From positions 291,496 through 355,495 of the forward strand of contig NZ_DIHC01000016.1 in the NCBI RefSeq assembly GCF_002419965.1: DNA of 64,000 bases, read 5' to 3'. Numbering within the stretch: the stretch's first letter is position 1; each line of letters opens with the position of its first letter. The stretch comes from Pseudomonas sp. UBA5706. GTDB lineage: Bacteria; Pseudomonadota; Gammaproteobacteria; Pseudomonadales; Pseudomonadaceae. The notes under the pieces were generated by a model. That model did no database searches. It saw only the letters and a program-made list of their open reading frames with translations, and was not told where the DNA came from. Of the stretch, positions 17,782 to 26,520 are shown piece after piece. Made by a program: the position numbers and the translations under genes.

Positions 17782-18693
17782 CTATGGTGCTTGCAGGGTT
17801 TTCTTGCCCATGACATCCATGCACGTCGACCTGAAAGCCCGGGCAATGCGGGTTTCGGTCTGGGCGTTGAAGATCAATGAAAGGCCGATGTCCGGCCCCA
17901 GGTTCACATCCGCAAGCGTGAGGAAATGAACGCCATCTACGCTGCGGTGACCATGCAGCGAGGGCACCAGTGCCACCCCCAGGCCTGCGGCCACCAGGCT
18001 GATGGTGGCCTGAATCTGCGTGGTCTCCTGGACTACTCTGGGCAGGAAACCTGCCGCCTGACAGGCGCTGCTGACGGCGTAATGCAAGCCGGTGGCTTCC
18101 TCCCGTGAGTAGGAAACAAAGTCTGCGTCAGACAGCTCATTGAGGCCTATCCGCTTACGAGCGGCGAGCATATGGCTGGCCGGCACCACGGCAATCAGCC
18201 GGTCTGCCTCCAGCAGTTCGCTTGCGACCTGATAGCGGTCGATGATCGGCGAGCGCACCAGCCCGACATCGAGTAACCCGCGTTCGACCTCTTCGATGAT
18301 GCGGTTGGAAGGGTAGTCCCGCAGCACCAGATCGATACCCGGATAGCGCTGGCGAAACACCGGAAGGATGCGCGGGATCAACGAAAGCGTGGCCGAACCC
18401 ACACACCCGACGCTCAACAGCCCGCGCACTCCATCGACGGTTTCACGGGCATGGCGCTGGGCCTGCTCCAGGTGAAACAGCGCCTTGCGCACGTCCGCAA
18501 GGGCAGCAACCCCTGCTTCGGTCAGCCTGACCTGGCGCGTCGAGCGCTCGAACAGCGGGGTGCCGAAGCTTTCCTCAAGCTTGCGGATCGCCACGGACAA
18601 AGGCGGCTGGGAAATGTGCAACAACTCCGCTGCGCGGCGAAAGTTGAGGGTTTCGGCCAGCACGACAAACTGGCGCAGTTGACGGACGTCCAT
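17782..18693 (-). CDS. LysR family regulator of the adjacent acyl-CoA operon
   Basis: The 303-residue product has the usual LysR layout: an N-terminal winged helix-turn-helix (1-60, FRRAAELLHISQPPLSVAIR), a linker helix, and a two-lobed effector-binding domain (about 90-295). It diverges from the operon at 18796-24066, with a 7-base inverted repeat in the gap. It is therefore the likely activator, responding to the imported carboxylate or its CoA ester. The effector cannot be named from sequence. Confidence 0.9.
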   Translation of the reverse strand: MDVRQLRQFVVLAETLNFRRAAELLHISQPPLSVAIRKLEESFGTPLFERSTRQVRLTEAGVAALADVRKALFHLEQAQRHARETVDGVRGLLSVGCVGSATLSLIPRILPVFRQRYPGIDLVLRDYPSNRIIEEVERGLLDVGLVRSPIIDRYQVASELLEADRLIAVVPASHMLAARKRIGLNELSDADFVSYSREEATGLHYAVSSACQAAGFLPRVVQETTQIQATISLVAAGLGVALVPSLHGHRSVDGVHFLTLADVNLGPDIGLSLIFNAQTETRIARAFRSTCMDVMGKKTLQAP

Positions 18694-18716
18694 ATTGATA
18701 CCGAATCCCTATCAAT
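18694..18716. promoter_or_regulatory. LysR-type binding site
   Basis: ATTGATA and TATCAAT form a perfect inverted repeat with a 9-base spacer directly beside the lysR start. The half-site TATCAAT occurs again at 18768-18774, about where the -35/-10 region of the operon would lie. A dyad recognition site plus a second half-site nearer the target promoter is the classical LysR arrangement. Repeats are seen; binding is inferred. Confidence 0.5.
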
Positions 18717-18795
18717 CGAATGAAAAACAATATTAGAAAATGAAAGGGTGCCTCGCTAGTCTCGTCCTATCAATAAAAACAACAGGGGACGACCC

Positions 18796-19260
18796 ATGCA
18801 TGACGAGATTCCGCTGCTCGGCCAAGGCCTGTTCTGGCAGGAGCTGGAACAGGGCCAACGCTTTCGCACCTTTCGCCGTACGGTAACCGAAGCCGACCTG
18901 ATCAACTTCATTGGCGTGACCGGGCAAACCGAAGTCATTTTCATAGACGCCGATTATCCCGGCGCCATCAAGGGCGGGCGGCCCGTGCCGTCAGCCCTGA
19001 CCTACAGCCTGATCGAAGGCATTCTGATGCAGACCCTGCTGCAAAATGTTGGGCTGGCACTGCTTGAGCTGCAGCAGGTGATCAAGGCACCGGTCATGGT
19101 GGGCGACGCCGTGCAGGCGGTGGTTCAGATCAGCGATGTACGGCCTACCTCCAAATCCGGGCGCGCGGTGGTCACGCAACAGGTCACCGTCAGCAATCAG
19201 CACGCCGTGGTGGTGATGGAATACTCGGTCAAACGCTTGCTCGCCGGGCGTCCGGCCTAA
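18796..19260 (+). CDS. MaoC-like hotdog protein with altered active-site motif
   Basis: The 154-residue product has the hotdog fold pattern of MaoC/enoyl-CoA hydratases: the opening FWQELEQGQRFRTFRRTVTEADLINFIGVTG and the late strands KSGRAVVTQQVTVSNQ. In active (R)-hydratases the loop after TG carries Asp and His (D-x-NPxH); here it reads TGQTEVIFID, with neither the Asp nor the His. It may therefore be a structural partner, a thioesterase-like or lyase variant, or use other residues. It is the first gene of a tightly spaced operon, with a good AGGGGA ribosome site and 10 bases before the next gene. Confidence 0.75.
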   Translation: MHDEIPLLGQGLFWQELEQGQRFRTFRRTVTEADLINFIGVTGQTEVIFIDADYPGAIKGGRPVPSALTYSLIEGILMQTLLQNVGLALLELQQVIKAPVMVGDAVQAVVQISDVRPTSKSGRAVVTQQVTVSNQHAVVVMEYSVKRLLAGRPA

Positions 19261-19270
19261 GAGGTAGCCC

Positions 19271-20413
19271 ATGCTTCAGGCTCTTGATTTCACCCCTGAA
19301 CCGCTGGCTCATGAAGCGCTGCGTGAGCAGGTCCGCACGTTTTTGCTGGACCGTATGGGGGCTTATCCCACCGACGTTCGTGCCCGCAGCTGGCAGGGTT
19401 TCGACGCTGACTTCAGCCGGGCACTGGCGGCCAGGGGTTGGGTGGGGCTGACGCTGCCCAAGGCCTATGGCGGGGCCGAACTGGACGCCTTCGCCCGATT
19501 CGTCGTGGTCGAAGAATTGCTCTGTGCCGGCGCGCCGGTGGCTGCCCACTGGATTGCCGATCGCCAGAGCGGCCCGTTGATCCTGCGTTACGGCAGCGAT
19601 GCGCAAAAAGCCTTCTATCTGCCCCGGATCTGCCAGGGAAAGGCGTTCTTCTGTATCGGCATGAGCGAGCCCGGTGCCGGCTCGGACCTGGCCAGTGTGC
19701 GCAGCCGCGCCCAGCCGGACGGTGAGGGCTGGCGGCTTAACGGGCAGAAGATCTGGACCACCTATGCCCAGCACAGCGACTACATGATCGCGCTGGTGCG
19801 TACCTCCGGCAGCCCGGAAGACCGCCACAGCGGTTTGTCACAGCTGATCATCGACCTGACCCTTCCGGGTATCGACATCCGGCCGATTCGCGACCTGACC
19901 GGCAGTTCGCATTTCGCCGAGGTCTTCTTCAACGACGTGCAACTGCCCGCCACCGCGCTGATCGGTGCGCAAGGGCAGGGTTGGGAGCAAGTGACCGCCG
20001 AGCTGGCCTTCGAGCGCAGCGGGCCGGAGCGCTTGTACTCCAGCCTGGTGCTGCTGGATGCGTGGCTGGCCTGGCTGCGCCAGCGCGGCAAGCGCGACGA
20101 CGCGGTATTGCTGGGGCGTCTGGTCGCGGAGCTGACGACCCTTCGCGGGCTGTCGCTGGCAGTCACCGGACGTCTTGCCGCGGGTCACAGCCCGGTCATC
20201 GAAGCGGCTCTGGTCAAAGACCTGGGAACCAGCTTCGAGCAGTCGGTGCCGCTGCTGATTGCCGATGCCATCGGCGCGGATAGCGAGCCGCCGCCTGCGT
20301 TGCTCAGACGCACGCTCGACTATCTGTGCCAGGTGGCCCCGGCCTTTTCCCTGCGCGGTGGTACCCGGGAAATCCTGCGCGGGGTGATCGCGCGCGGTCT
20401 GGATCTACGTTAG
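19271..20413 (+). CDS. Acyl-CoA dehydrogenase, larger subunit type
   Basis: The 380-residue product is a full acyl-CoA dehydrogenase: an N-terminal helical domain, a middle beta domain with GMSEPGAGSDLASV and the WTTYAQHSDY flavin-region strand, and a C-terminal helical domain with FERSGPERLYSS and the ending GGTREILRGVIARGLDLR. It should remove two hydrogens from an acyl-CoA using FAD and pass electrons to ETF. It lies 9 bases before a second, smaller dehydrogenase. Such pairs often form alpha2beta2 enzymes, as in steroid side-chain degradation. Confidence 0.88.
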   Translation: MLQALDFTPEPLAHEALREQVRTFLLDRMGAYPTDVRARSWQGFDADFSRALAARGWVGLTLPKAYGGAELDAFARFVVVEELLCAGAPVAAHWIADRQSGPLILRYGSDAQKAFYLPRICQGKAFFCIGMSEPGAGSDLASVRSRAQPDGEGWRLNGQKIWTTYAQHSDYMIALVRTSGSPEDRHSGLSQLIIDLTLPGIDIRPIRDLTGSSHFAEVFFNDVQLPATALIGAQGQGWEQVTAELAFERSGPERLYSSLVLLDAWLAWLRQRGKRDDAVLLGRLVAELTTLRGLSLAVTGRLAAGHSPVIEAALVKDLGTSFEQSVPLLIADAIGADSEPPPALLRRTLDYLCQVAPAFSLRGGTREILRGVIARGLDLR

Positions 20414-20422
20414 GAGCCTGGC

Positions 20423-21424
20423 ATGAGTATTGATCGTTTCATCAGCGATGCCTTCAGCCAGTGGCTGCAGGCGACATTCGACAGTCAGCGCGTGCGCTCC
20501 ATCGAGCAGGCTGGCGCAGACCCGGGTGCCTGGCAGGAGGTCACCGACAGCGGTTTTGCCGATCTGTTGCTTGCCGAACAGCATGGGGGCGCCGGGGCGA
20601 ACCTGGAAACGCTGGGTGAAGTGCTGCAGATTTGCGGTGCCTGCGCCTTGCCCCTGGCAGTAGCCACCACGATGTGGGTTTACGCGGCCTTGGCGGCAGA
20701 AGGGCATGACCGGCCGCGTGGCGCCATTGCGCTGGCGCGTGGGCAGCGGGTGGGTGAGCGCGTGGAGTGCCGCAATGTAGCCTTCGCTGCCACGGTGGAG
20801 CACGTCCTGGTGCTGCTGGACGATGGCGCCTGGCTGCTGCCAGTGGCCGATGCCGAGCCTGTTGCTGCATCGGGTGTTGCCGGGCTCAGCGCCGATCTGC
20901 AATGGACGACGTTGCCCGCCAGCGCCTGGAAACTTAATCAATGTCACGACTGGGAAGCCATCGGTGCCGCCATTTTTGCGGCACTGATCGCCGGCGCGGC
21001 GGGTCGGGTTCTCCAGCTGTCGTTGAGTTATGCCGCCGAACGCCACCAGTTCGGTAAACCCATCGCGCGCTTTCAAGCGGTGCAGCAACAACTGTCGGTG
21101 CTGGCAGAGGAGGTGTATGCGGTGCGGATGGCGGCTCAACTGGCACTGCGCGGCAGCGGGCTGGCAGTCGATCCGCGTCTGGCAGCGCTGGCCAAGGCCC
21201 GAGCCAGCCAGGCAGTGAGCAGCATCGGTGCCATCGGGCATATGGTGCACGGTGCGATCGGCATTACTGAAGAGTACGACCTGCAACTCTACACCCGCCG
21301 TCTGCATGAATGGCGGCTGCAGTTCGGCAGCGAACGGTATTGGCAGCAGCGCCTGGGACACGCTTTGCTCGACAGCCAGTTGCCAGTGCTCGATTTCATG
21401 CGCGGGCTCACCGGGTCAGGCTGA
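20423..21424 (+). CDS. Acyl-CoA dehydrogenase, smaller divergent subunit
   Basis: The 333-residue product has the acyl-CoA dehydrogenase fold at reduced length. The C-terminal domain is recognisable (SYAAERHQFGKPIARFQAVQQQL and the following helix), and the N-terminal helical domain is present. The middle domain, however, lacks the SEPGAGSD-type flavin motif and is shortened. It is therefore probably the FAD-poor partner of a heteromeric dehydrogenase with the upstream gene. TAGGAG lies 6 bases before the ATG. Assignment to the family is firm; the subunit role is inferred. Confidence 0.82.
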   Translation: MSIDRFISDAFSQWLQATFDSQRVRSIEQAGADPGAWQEVTDSGFADLLLAEQHGGAGANLETLGEVLQICGACALPLAVATTMWVYAALAAEGHDRPRGAIALARGQRVGERVECRNVAFAATVEHVLVLLDDGAWLLPVADAEPVAASGVAGLSADLQWTTLPASAWKLNQCHDWEAIGAAIFAALIAGAAGRVLQLSLSYAAERHQFGKPIARFQAVQQQLSVLAEEVYAVRMAAQLALRGSGLAVDPRLAALAKARASQAVSSIGAIGHMVHGAIGITEEYDLQLYTRRLHEWRLQFGSERYWQQRLGHALLDSQLPVLDFMRGLTGSG

Positions 21425-21485
21425 CCAAGCCAGGCCCGTGCTTTTTGAAAGACGCCTGATAACAATCACAATTGAGGCTCATCAC

Positions 21486-22802
21486 ATGGCGAACGACGCA
21501 TCCACAGTTGCAGGCACCCTCAGCGAGCCCGCAGCACCGCTGACCCTGGCAACGGCCTGGCGACCCATAGTCGCAGGCAGCATCGGCAATACCATCGAGT
21601 GGTTCGACTGGTCGATCTACACGGCTTTCGCGCTGTATTTCGGCCCGCAGTTCTTCCCCTCGGACAGCGAAACGGCTGCCTTGCTGGCGACATTCGGGGT
21701 GTTCGCAGTGGGTTTTGGTATGCGCCCGGTCGGCGGATTGCTGATCGGCCTGTTCAATGACCGGGTCGGACGTCGCGCTGCGCTGACCCTGACCATTTTG
21801 ATGATGGCCCTGCCTTCGCTGGTCATCGGCCTGTTACCCACCTATGCCAGCATCGGCCTCGCCGCGCCGATTCTGATGGTGCTGGCGCGCATGGTCCAGG
21901 GCATATCGGTGGGGGGAGAGTACGGCGCGGCCGCCACCTTTCTCGCCGAGTCCGCGCCACGAACTCGGCGCGGGTTCTACTCCGGATTCATGTTCTTCAG
22001 CATCGCCCTGGGCTTGCTGTTCGCCTCCGCACTGGCCTGGACGCTCACATCAATGCTCAGTAAGGAGCAGATGGTCGATTATGGCTGGCGCATTCCGTTT
22101 CTGATCGGGTCCCTGGGCAGTTTCGTCGGGTTGTGGCTGCGTCGCTCGGTTGCCGAACCTGAAGCTTTCATCCAGCACCAACGCCAGGCAAGCCCGGTGC
22201 GTCACCCATTGCGCACCCTGTGGCGTGAGCACCCACAGGCGTTGCGTCGGGTGGTGGGCATCAGTTTGTTGGGCGCCTTCGCGTTCTATTTGTTCGTGAG
22301 CTACATCCCGGTTCACGCCATTCGCACTTCTGGCGCTACGGCCACCGTGGCCTATGCCGCCAGCACGCTCGCCCTGGCTATCTTCATGGTCTCGCAGCCG
22401 CTGTTCGGCATGCTTTCGGACCAATGGGGCCGGCGTCCGCAGCTGATTTTGTTCGCGCTGGGCTACCTGCTGCTGCTTTATCCGGTGGTGTCGATGATCG
22501 ACGCCTCATTCACCACCATTCTTGCGGTGGAGTTGTTCGGGCTGCTGTTCTATGGGTTGTACTCATCGATCGCACCCGCGGTGAAGGCCGAGTTGTTCAG
22601 TACCGACGTCCGGGCGCTGGGCATTGGCTTGCCCTACAACCTGGTCGTCGCCATTTTCGGCGGCACCACCCCTTACCTCATGACCTGGCTGCAGAGCCTA
22701 GGGCACGGGGACTGGTTCCTGTTCTATGTATCGGGCGCGGCGCTGATCAGCCTTATTGCGTTTTTGCGCATGCCTGAGACCAAAGGGCAGCGCCTGAGCT
22801 GA
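21486..22802 (+). CDS. MHS family MFS transporter (carboxylate:H+ symporter)
   Basis: The start is ATG 21486, with GAGG upstream; the open frame extends further upstream but only inside the previous gene. The 438-residue product has about 12 membrane segments and the metabolite:H+ symporter signature: GNTIEWFDWSIYTAF at the first helix, the loop GLFNDRVGRRAALT between helices 2 and 3, and GGEYGAAATFLAESAPRTRRGF around helix 4-5. Relatives import 2-oxoglutarate, shikimate, citrate or aromatic acids. Its place inside the operon suggests that it brings in the acid that the CoA-transferase then activates. Confidence 0.87.
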   Translation: MANDASTVAGTLSEPAAPLTLATAWRPIVAGSIGNTIEWFDWSIYTAFALYFGPQFFPSDSETAALLATFGVFAVGFGMRPVGGLLIGLFNDRVGRRAALTLTILMMALPSLVIGLLPTYASIGLAAPILMVLARMVQGISVGGEYGAAATFLAESAPRTRRGFYSGFMFFSIALGLLFASALAWTLTSMLSKEQMVDYGWRIPFLIGSLGSFVGLWLRRSVAEPEAFIQHQRQASPVRHPLRTLWREHPQALRRVVGISLLGAFAFYLFVSYIPVHAIRTSGATATVAYAASTLALAIFMVSQPLFGMLSDQWGRRPQLILFALGYLLLLYPVVSMIDASFTTILAVELFGLLFYGLYSSIAPAVKAELFSTDVRALGIGLPYNLVVAIFGGTTPYLMTWLQSLGHGDWFLFYVSGAALISLIAFLRMPETKGQRLS

Positions 22803-22821
22803 ATCCTGAAAGGAAAATCCG

Positions 22822-24066
22822 ATGAACGATTGCGCAACTTTTGCACCGGGAGCCCTTGAGGGCATTCGTGTGCTGGATCTGTCCCGCGTGCTGGCCGGTC
22901 CCTGGTCCACTCAGATCCTCGGCGATCTGGGCGCCGAAGTGATCAAGGTCGAAAACCCGGCCCGGCCGGACGACACTCGCGGTTGGGGGCCGCCCTTTCT
23001 GCAAGACGGTGAGCAGCCATGGGACGCGGCCTATTACTTCTGCACCAACCGCAACAAGGAGGCCATCGCGGTCGACTTCGCGCAGCCGGAAGGCGCGGAC
23101 ATCATCCGCCGCTTGGCTGCCAGGGCCGATATCGTGGTCGAAAATTTCAAGGTAGGCACCCTGGCTCGCTACGGGCTCGATTACGCCAGCCTCAAAGCCA
23201 TCAATCCACGGTTGATCTACTGCTCCATCACCGGCTTTGGCCAGAGCGGCCCCTATGCGGCGCGCGGTGGCTACGATTTTCTCGTGCAGGGCATGAGCGG
23301 CCTGATGAGCGTCATCGGGCGCCAGGACGACGAGCCCGGCGCCGGGCCGCTCAAGGTGGGAATACCCGCCAGTGACCTGTTCTGCGGCTTGTACGCCACG
23401 ATCTCGATATTGGCTGCGCTGAACCATCGCACGCGCACGGGAGAGGGGCAGGCCATCGACTGTGCGCTGCTCGATTGTCAGGTTTCCTTGCTGGCCAACC
23501 AAGGCATGAACTACCTGATCGGCGGCCAGGTGCCCGGTCGGCTGGGCAACGCTCACCCGAATGTGGTGCCTTACCGGGATTTCGCCGCCGCTGACGACTA
23601 CATCCTCGTAGCCTGTGGCGGCGATGGGCAGTTCCAGGCCCTGTGTCGACTGCTCGAGCGCACGGACTTGGCCGAAGACCCCCGTTATCGCAATAACGCC
23701 GGACGCAGCCAGCATCGCAAGGAGCTGGAGTTGCAGTTGGCCCATAGCATCGCGAAATGGCCTGCAGCGCAGTTATTGGCGCGCATGGCTGAGAGCGGGG
23801 TGCCGGGCGGGCCGATCAACAACGTTGCGCAAGCATTGGCCGACCCTCATGTACAGGCGCGGGACATGCTACACACGATGCAGCGTGATGATGGTACGCA
23901 AGTGACGGTGATCGGTTTTCCGGCAAAACTGTCCGCTACGCCGGCCAGCTACCGTCGTGCGCCGCCAGGGTTTGCCAACGACACGGCGCAGGTGCTGCAG
24001 CGCACGTTGGAGGTCGACGACCAAACCCTTTCGCTGTTATCGCAAAAGGGCGTGGTGGGGTGTTGA
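22822..24066 (+). CDS. CaiB/BaiF family III CoA-transferase
   Basis: The 414-residue product has the family III pattern: LEGIRVLDLSRVLAGPWST at the N-terminus, GAEVIKVENP, TNRNKEAIAVDF, and GRGGYDF-type sequence with the catalytic aspartate at Asp152 (GGYDFLVQGMSG), which forms the acyl-enzyme anhydride. The C-terminus has GVPGGPINNVAQALADPHV. It would move CoA from a donor such as succinyl-CoA to the imported carboxylic acid. As the last gene of the operon, with the MHS transporter 19 bases upstream, it supplies the CoA ester for the dehydrogenase pair. Specificity is unknown. Confidence 0.88.
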   Translation: MNDCATFAPGALEGIRVLDLSRVLAGPWSTQILGDLGAEVIKVENPARPDDTRGWGPPFLQDGEQPWDAAYYFCTNRNKEAIAVDFAQPEGADIIRRLAARADIVVENFKVGTLARYGLDYASLKAINPRLIYCSITGFGQSGPYAARGGYDFLVQGMSGLMSVIGRQDDEPGAGPLKVGIPASDLFCGLYATISILAALNHRTRTGEGQAIDCALLDCQVSLLANQGMNYLIGGQVPGRLGNAHPNVVPYRDFAAADDYILVACGGDGQFQALCRLLERTDLAEDPRYRNNAGRSQHRKELELQLAHSIAKWPAAQLLARMAESGVPGGPINNVAQALADPHVQARDMLHTMQRDDGTQVTVIGFPAKLSATPASYRRAPPGFANDTAQVLQRTLEVDDQTLSLLSQKGVVGC

Positions 24067-24126
24067 AAAAAGGGGCGACCGTGGCGTTGGGGTGACCGCC
24101 CTGGGGCAGGGCGGCGCTTGTCCCTG

Positions 24127-25632
24127 TTAGTCGTTGATCCGCGGATGCTGCTGTACCAAGTCCTTGCGCTTGGCCTCCAGCTCGGCAATCTCGGCGTCGA
24201 TGTCTTCAATCTTCTGCTCGATGTTGTCGTGGTGTTCCTTCAACAACTCTTTGGCCTCTTGCATGTCCGAGGCAGCCGGTGCCGCGCCGCGCAGGGGTTT
24301 GTTGGCGGTTTCCTTCATGGTCACGCCGGTGACCAGGCCAATCACCGCCACCACCATCAGGTAATAGGCGGGCATGTAAAGATTGTCCGTGGTCTCCACC
24401 AACCAGGCCGCCAGGGTCGGGGTCACGCCGGCGATCAATACCGAAACGTTAAACGCACTGGCCAGTGCGCTGTAACGGATATGGGTAGGGAACATCGCTG
24501 GCAGGGTCGAGGCCATGACGCCGATGAAGAAATTCAGCACCACCGCCAGGAGCAGCAAGCCGGCGAAGATCAGCCCTACCTTGCCGCTGATAATCAGCGT
24601 AAACGCCGGAATGGCAAGGATGAACAAGGCGATACTGCCCACGATGATGAATGGCTTGCGGCCAATCTTGTCGCTGATGAAACCGATCAGTGGCTGGACG
24701 AACAACATGCCGACCATGATCGCAATGATGATCAGCACCCCGCGGTTTTCGCTGTAATGCAGATTGTGCGACAGGTAGCTGGGCATGTACGTGAGCAGCA
24801 TGTAATACGTCACGTTGGTCGCGACCACGATGCCGATGCAGGTGAGCAGGCTGCGCCAGTGTTTGGTCGCCACTTCCTTGAACGACACCTTCGGGCCGGC
24901 GGACAGGCCTTCGCGATCGCCCTGTTCGAGTTTCTCCACGTGCTGCTGGAACGCTGGCGTTTCTTCGAGGGCATTACGCAGGTACAAGCCGAGCATGCCC
25001 AGGGGCAGGGCGAGGAAGAACGGCAGGCGCCAGCCCCACGCTTGAAATTGCTCCTCGCCGATGACTGCGGAGAGCAACACCACCACGCCCGCGCCGAGGA
25101 CGAAGCCTGCAATCGAGCCGAAATCCAGCCAACTGCCGAGGAAGCCGCGTTTGCGATCCGGCGCGTACTCGGCGACGAAGATCGAGGCGCCGGTGTACTC
25201 GCCACCGACGGAAAAGCCCTGGGCCATCTTCGCTAACAGCAGCAGGATCGGTGCCCAGATGCCGATCGAGGCGTAGGAGGGAATCAGCCCGATGGCGGTG
25301 GTGCTCAGGGACATGATCACGATGGTCGCGGCGAGGACCTTCTGCCGCCCGTATTTATCGCCCAATGCCCCGAAGAACAGCCCGCCCAACGGGCGAATCA
25401 GGAACGGTACCGAGAAGGTCGCCAGTGCTGCGACCATCTGTACGCTAGGGTCTGCGCCGGGGAAGAACACCTTGCCCAGTACATAGGCAACGAAGCCGTA
25501 CACGCCAAAGTCGAACCACTCCATGGCATTGCCCAATGCCGCGGCAGTAATCGCTTTGCGCATCTTGGCGTCGTCGACGATGGTGATGTCGTTCAGGCCA
25601 ATCGGTTTGACTTTCTTCTTGCCTAATTTCAT
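24127..25632 (-). CDS. proP: ProP-type osmoprotectant/H+ symporter
   Basis: The start is set at ATG 25632 (MKLGKKKVKPIGLNDI), matching ProP; the upstream extension to 25755 has no family similarity. The 501-residue product has 12 membrane helices with MHS signatures (GNAMEWFDFGVYGF, FGALGDKYGRQKVLA, GGEYTGASIFVAEYAPDRKRG). Its long C-terminal tail is rich in Glu and Lys (ELLKEHHDNIEQKIEDIDAE), with heptad spacing typical of the ProP coiled coil. ProP imports proline and glycine betaine during hyperosmotic stress. It converges on the CoA-transferase gene and is not part of that operon. Confidence 0.85.
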   Translation of the reverse strand: MKLGKKKVKPIGLNDITIVDDAKMRKAITAAALGNAMEWFDFGVYGFVAYVLGKVFFPGADPSVQMVAALATFSVPFLIRPLGGLFFGALGDKYGRQKVLAATIVIMSLSTTAIGLIPSYASIGIWAPILLLLAKMAQGFSVGGEYTGASIFVAEYAPDRKRGFLGSWLDFGSIAGFVLGAGVVVLLSAVIGEEQFQAWGWRLPFFLALPLGMLGLYLRNALEETPAFQQHVEKLEQGDREGLSAGPKVSFKEVATKHWRSLLTCIGIVVATNVTYYMLLTYMPSYLSHNLHYSENRGVLIIIAIMVGMLFVQPLIGFISDKIGRKPFIIVGSIALFILAIPAFTLIISGKVGLIFAGLLLLAVVLNFFIGVMASTLPAMFPTHIRYSALASAFNVSVLIAGVTPTLAAWLVETTDNLYMPAYYLMVVAVIGLVTGVTMKETANKPLRGAAPAASDMQEAKELLKEHHDNIEQKIEDIDAEIAELEAKRKDLVQQHPRIND

Positions 25633-25983
25633 ACGCCTCACTCTTTTGCTGAATCGGTATTGCTGCACATCGCCTAACCTCGTCCGCGCTCGACCTGGTG
25701 GCAGCGCAGTGAGGTTTATGACCCCGTCATTGCCATCGTTTTGGTGGCACGGCATTTCCGGATCAGATACGGCAAGCCACCAAATAATTCAGCGCAAGTC
25801 GATTTTTTTCATAAGGGGCAGTCGTCGTTTGCTGCCCGCGGCCAGGCTGCGGCTCGGGTCACCCGGAAAACCAATCTGCCGCCGAGCGGTTGCCGTTGTG
25901 AGCCGCATGTAGTGTAGTGACGGCCCCATGTCGTCGCGGCCGGCCCGCGCGGCATACACCTGATCGCTATGTGGAAGCTGCGG

Positions 25984-26475
25984 ATGGCAGAGTCGAGTAC
26001 CAAAATCATCACCACTGAAGGCTTTGAGGCGCTGAAGAAAGAATTGGACTATCTGTGGCGCGAGCATCGGCCGGACATTACGCAAAAGGTTGCCTGGGCG
26101 GCATCGCTCGGCGATCGCAGTGAAAATGCGGACTATCAGTACAACAAGAAGCTGCTGCGCGAGATCGATCGGCGGGTCCGCTACCTGCGCAAGCGCCTGG
26201 AAGACATGCGTGTGGTGGCTTACTCGCCCGAGCAGGAAGGTCGCGTGTTCTTTGGCGCCTGGGTGGAAATCGAGGACGAAGAGGGTCAGTGCAAGCGGTT
26301 TCGCATTGTTGGTTATGACGAAATCTACGGGCGCATGGACTACATCTCCATCGACTCGCCTATGGCCCGTGCGTTGCTGAAAAAGGAAGTCGGCGATGAG
26401 CTGACGGTGCGAATCCCCGCCGGGGAGAAGCTGTGGTGGGTGACGAAGATCGAATACCAGGTCAGCGAGCCGTGA
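25984..26475 (+). CDS. greB: Transcription elongation factor GreB
   Basis: The protein rescues backtracked RNA polymerase by stimulating transcript cleavage in the secondary channel. Starting at ATG 25984 gives 163 residues (MAESSTKIITTEGFEAL...); an ATG at 25969 would add five residues, and both have weak ribosome sites. The N-terminal coiled coil carries the acidic tip in LGDRSENADYQYNKK, and the C-terminal FKBP-like domain reads VEIEDEEGQCKRFRIVG and GDELTVRIPAGEK. The charged RVRYLRKRLEDMRVV stretch is the GreB form. It converges on the ABC permease gene. Confidence 0.92.
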   Translation: MAESSTKIITTEGFEALKKELDYLWREHRPDITQKVAWAASLGDRSENADYQYNKKLLREIDRRVRYLRKRLEDMRVVAYSPEQEGRVFFGAWVEIEDEEGQCKRFRIVGYDEIYGRMDYISIDSPMARALLKKEVGDELTVRIPAGEKLWWVTKIEYQVSEP

Positions 26476-26481
26476 TGAGCC

Positions 26482-26508
26482 CGGGCCGGCGGGATAGATG
26501 CCGGCCCG
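26482..26508. terminator. GC-rich hairpin between converging greB and ABC permease genes
   Basis: CGGGCCGGC and GCCGGCCCG pair perfectly over 9 bases with a 9-base loop, 6 bases after the greB stop and just beyond the stop of the opposite gene. There is no T-run on either side, so it may act as a weak bidirectional or Rho-assisted terminator. Confidence 0.45.
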
Positions 26509-26520
26509 GACGAGGGGCTG

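Noticed and set aside
21228..21485. N-terminal extension of the MHS transporter into the preceding dehydrogenase gene
   Set aside because: The extra 86 residues are out-of-frame dehydrogenase sequence; ATG 21486 has a ribosome site and begins a normal transporter.
18796..24066. Identification of the operon as the itaconate degradation cluster
   Set aside because: That cluster needs a citramalyl-CoA lyase and a hydratase with the catalytic Asp/His; neither is present here, and two acyl-CoA dehydrogenases are.
24118..25236. 372-codon frame antisense to the proP gene
   Set aside because: The product is His/Gln/Asp-rich low-quality sequence and covers the well-conserved MHS transporter on the other strand.
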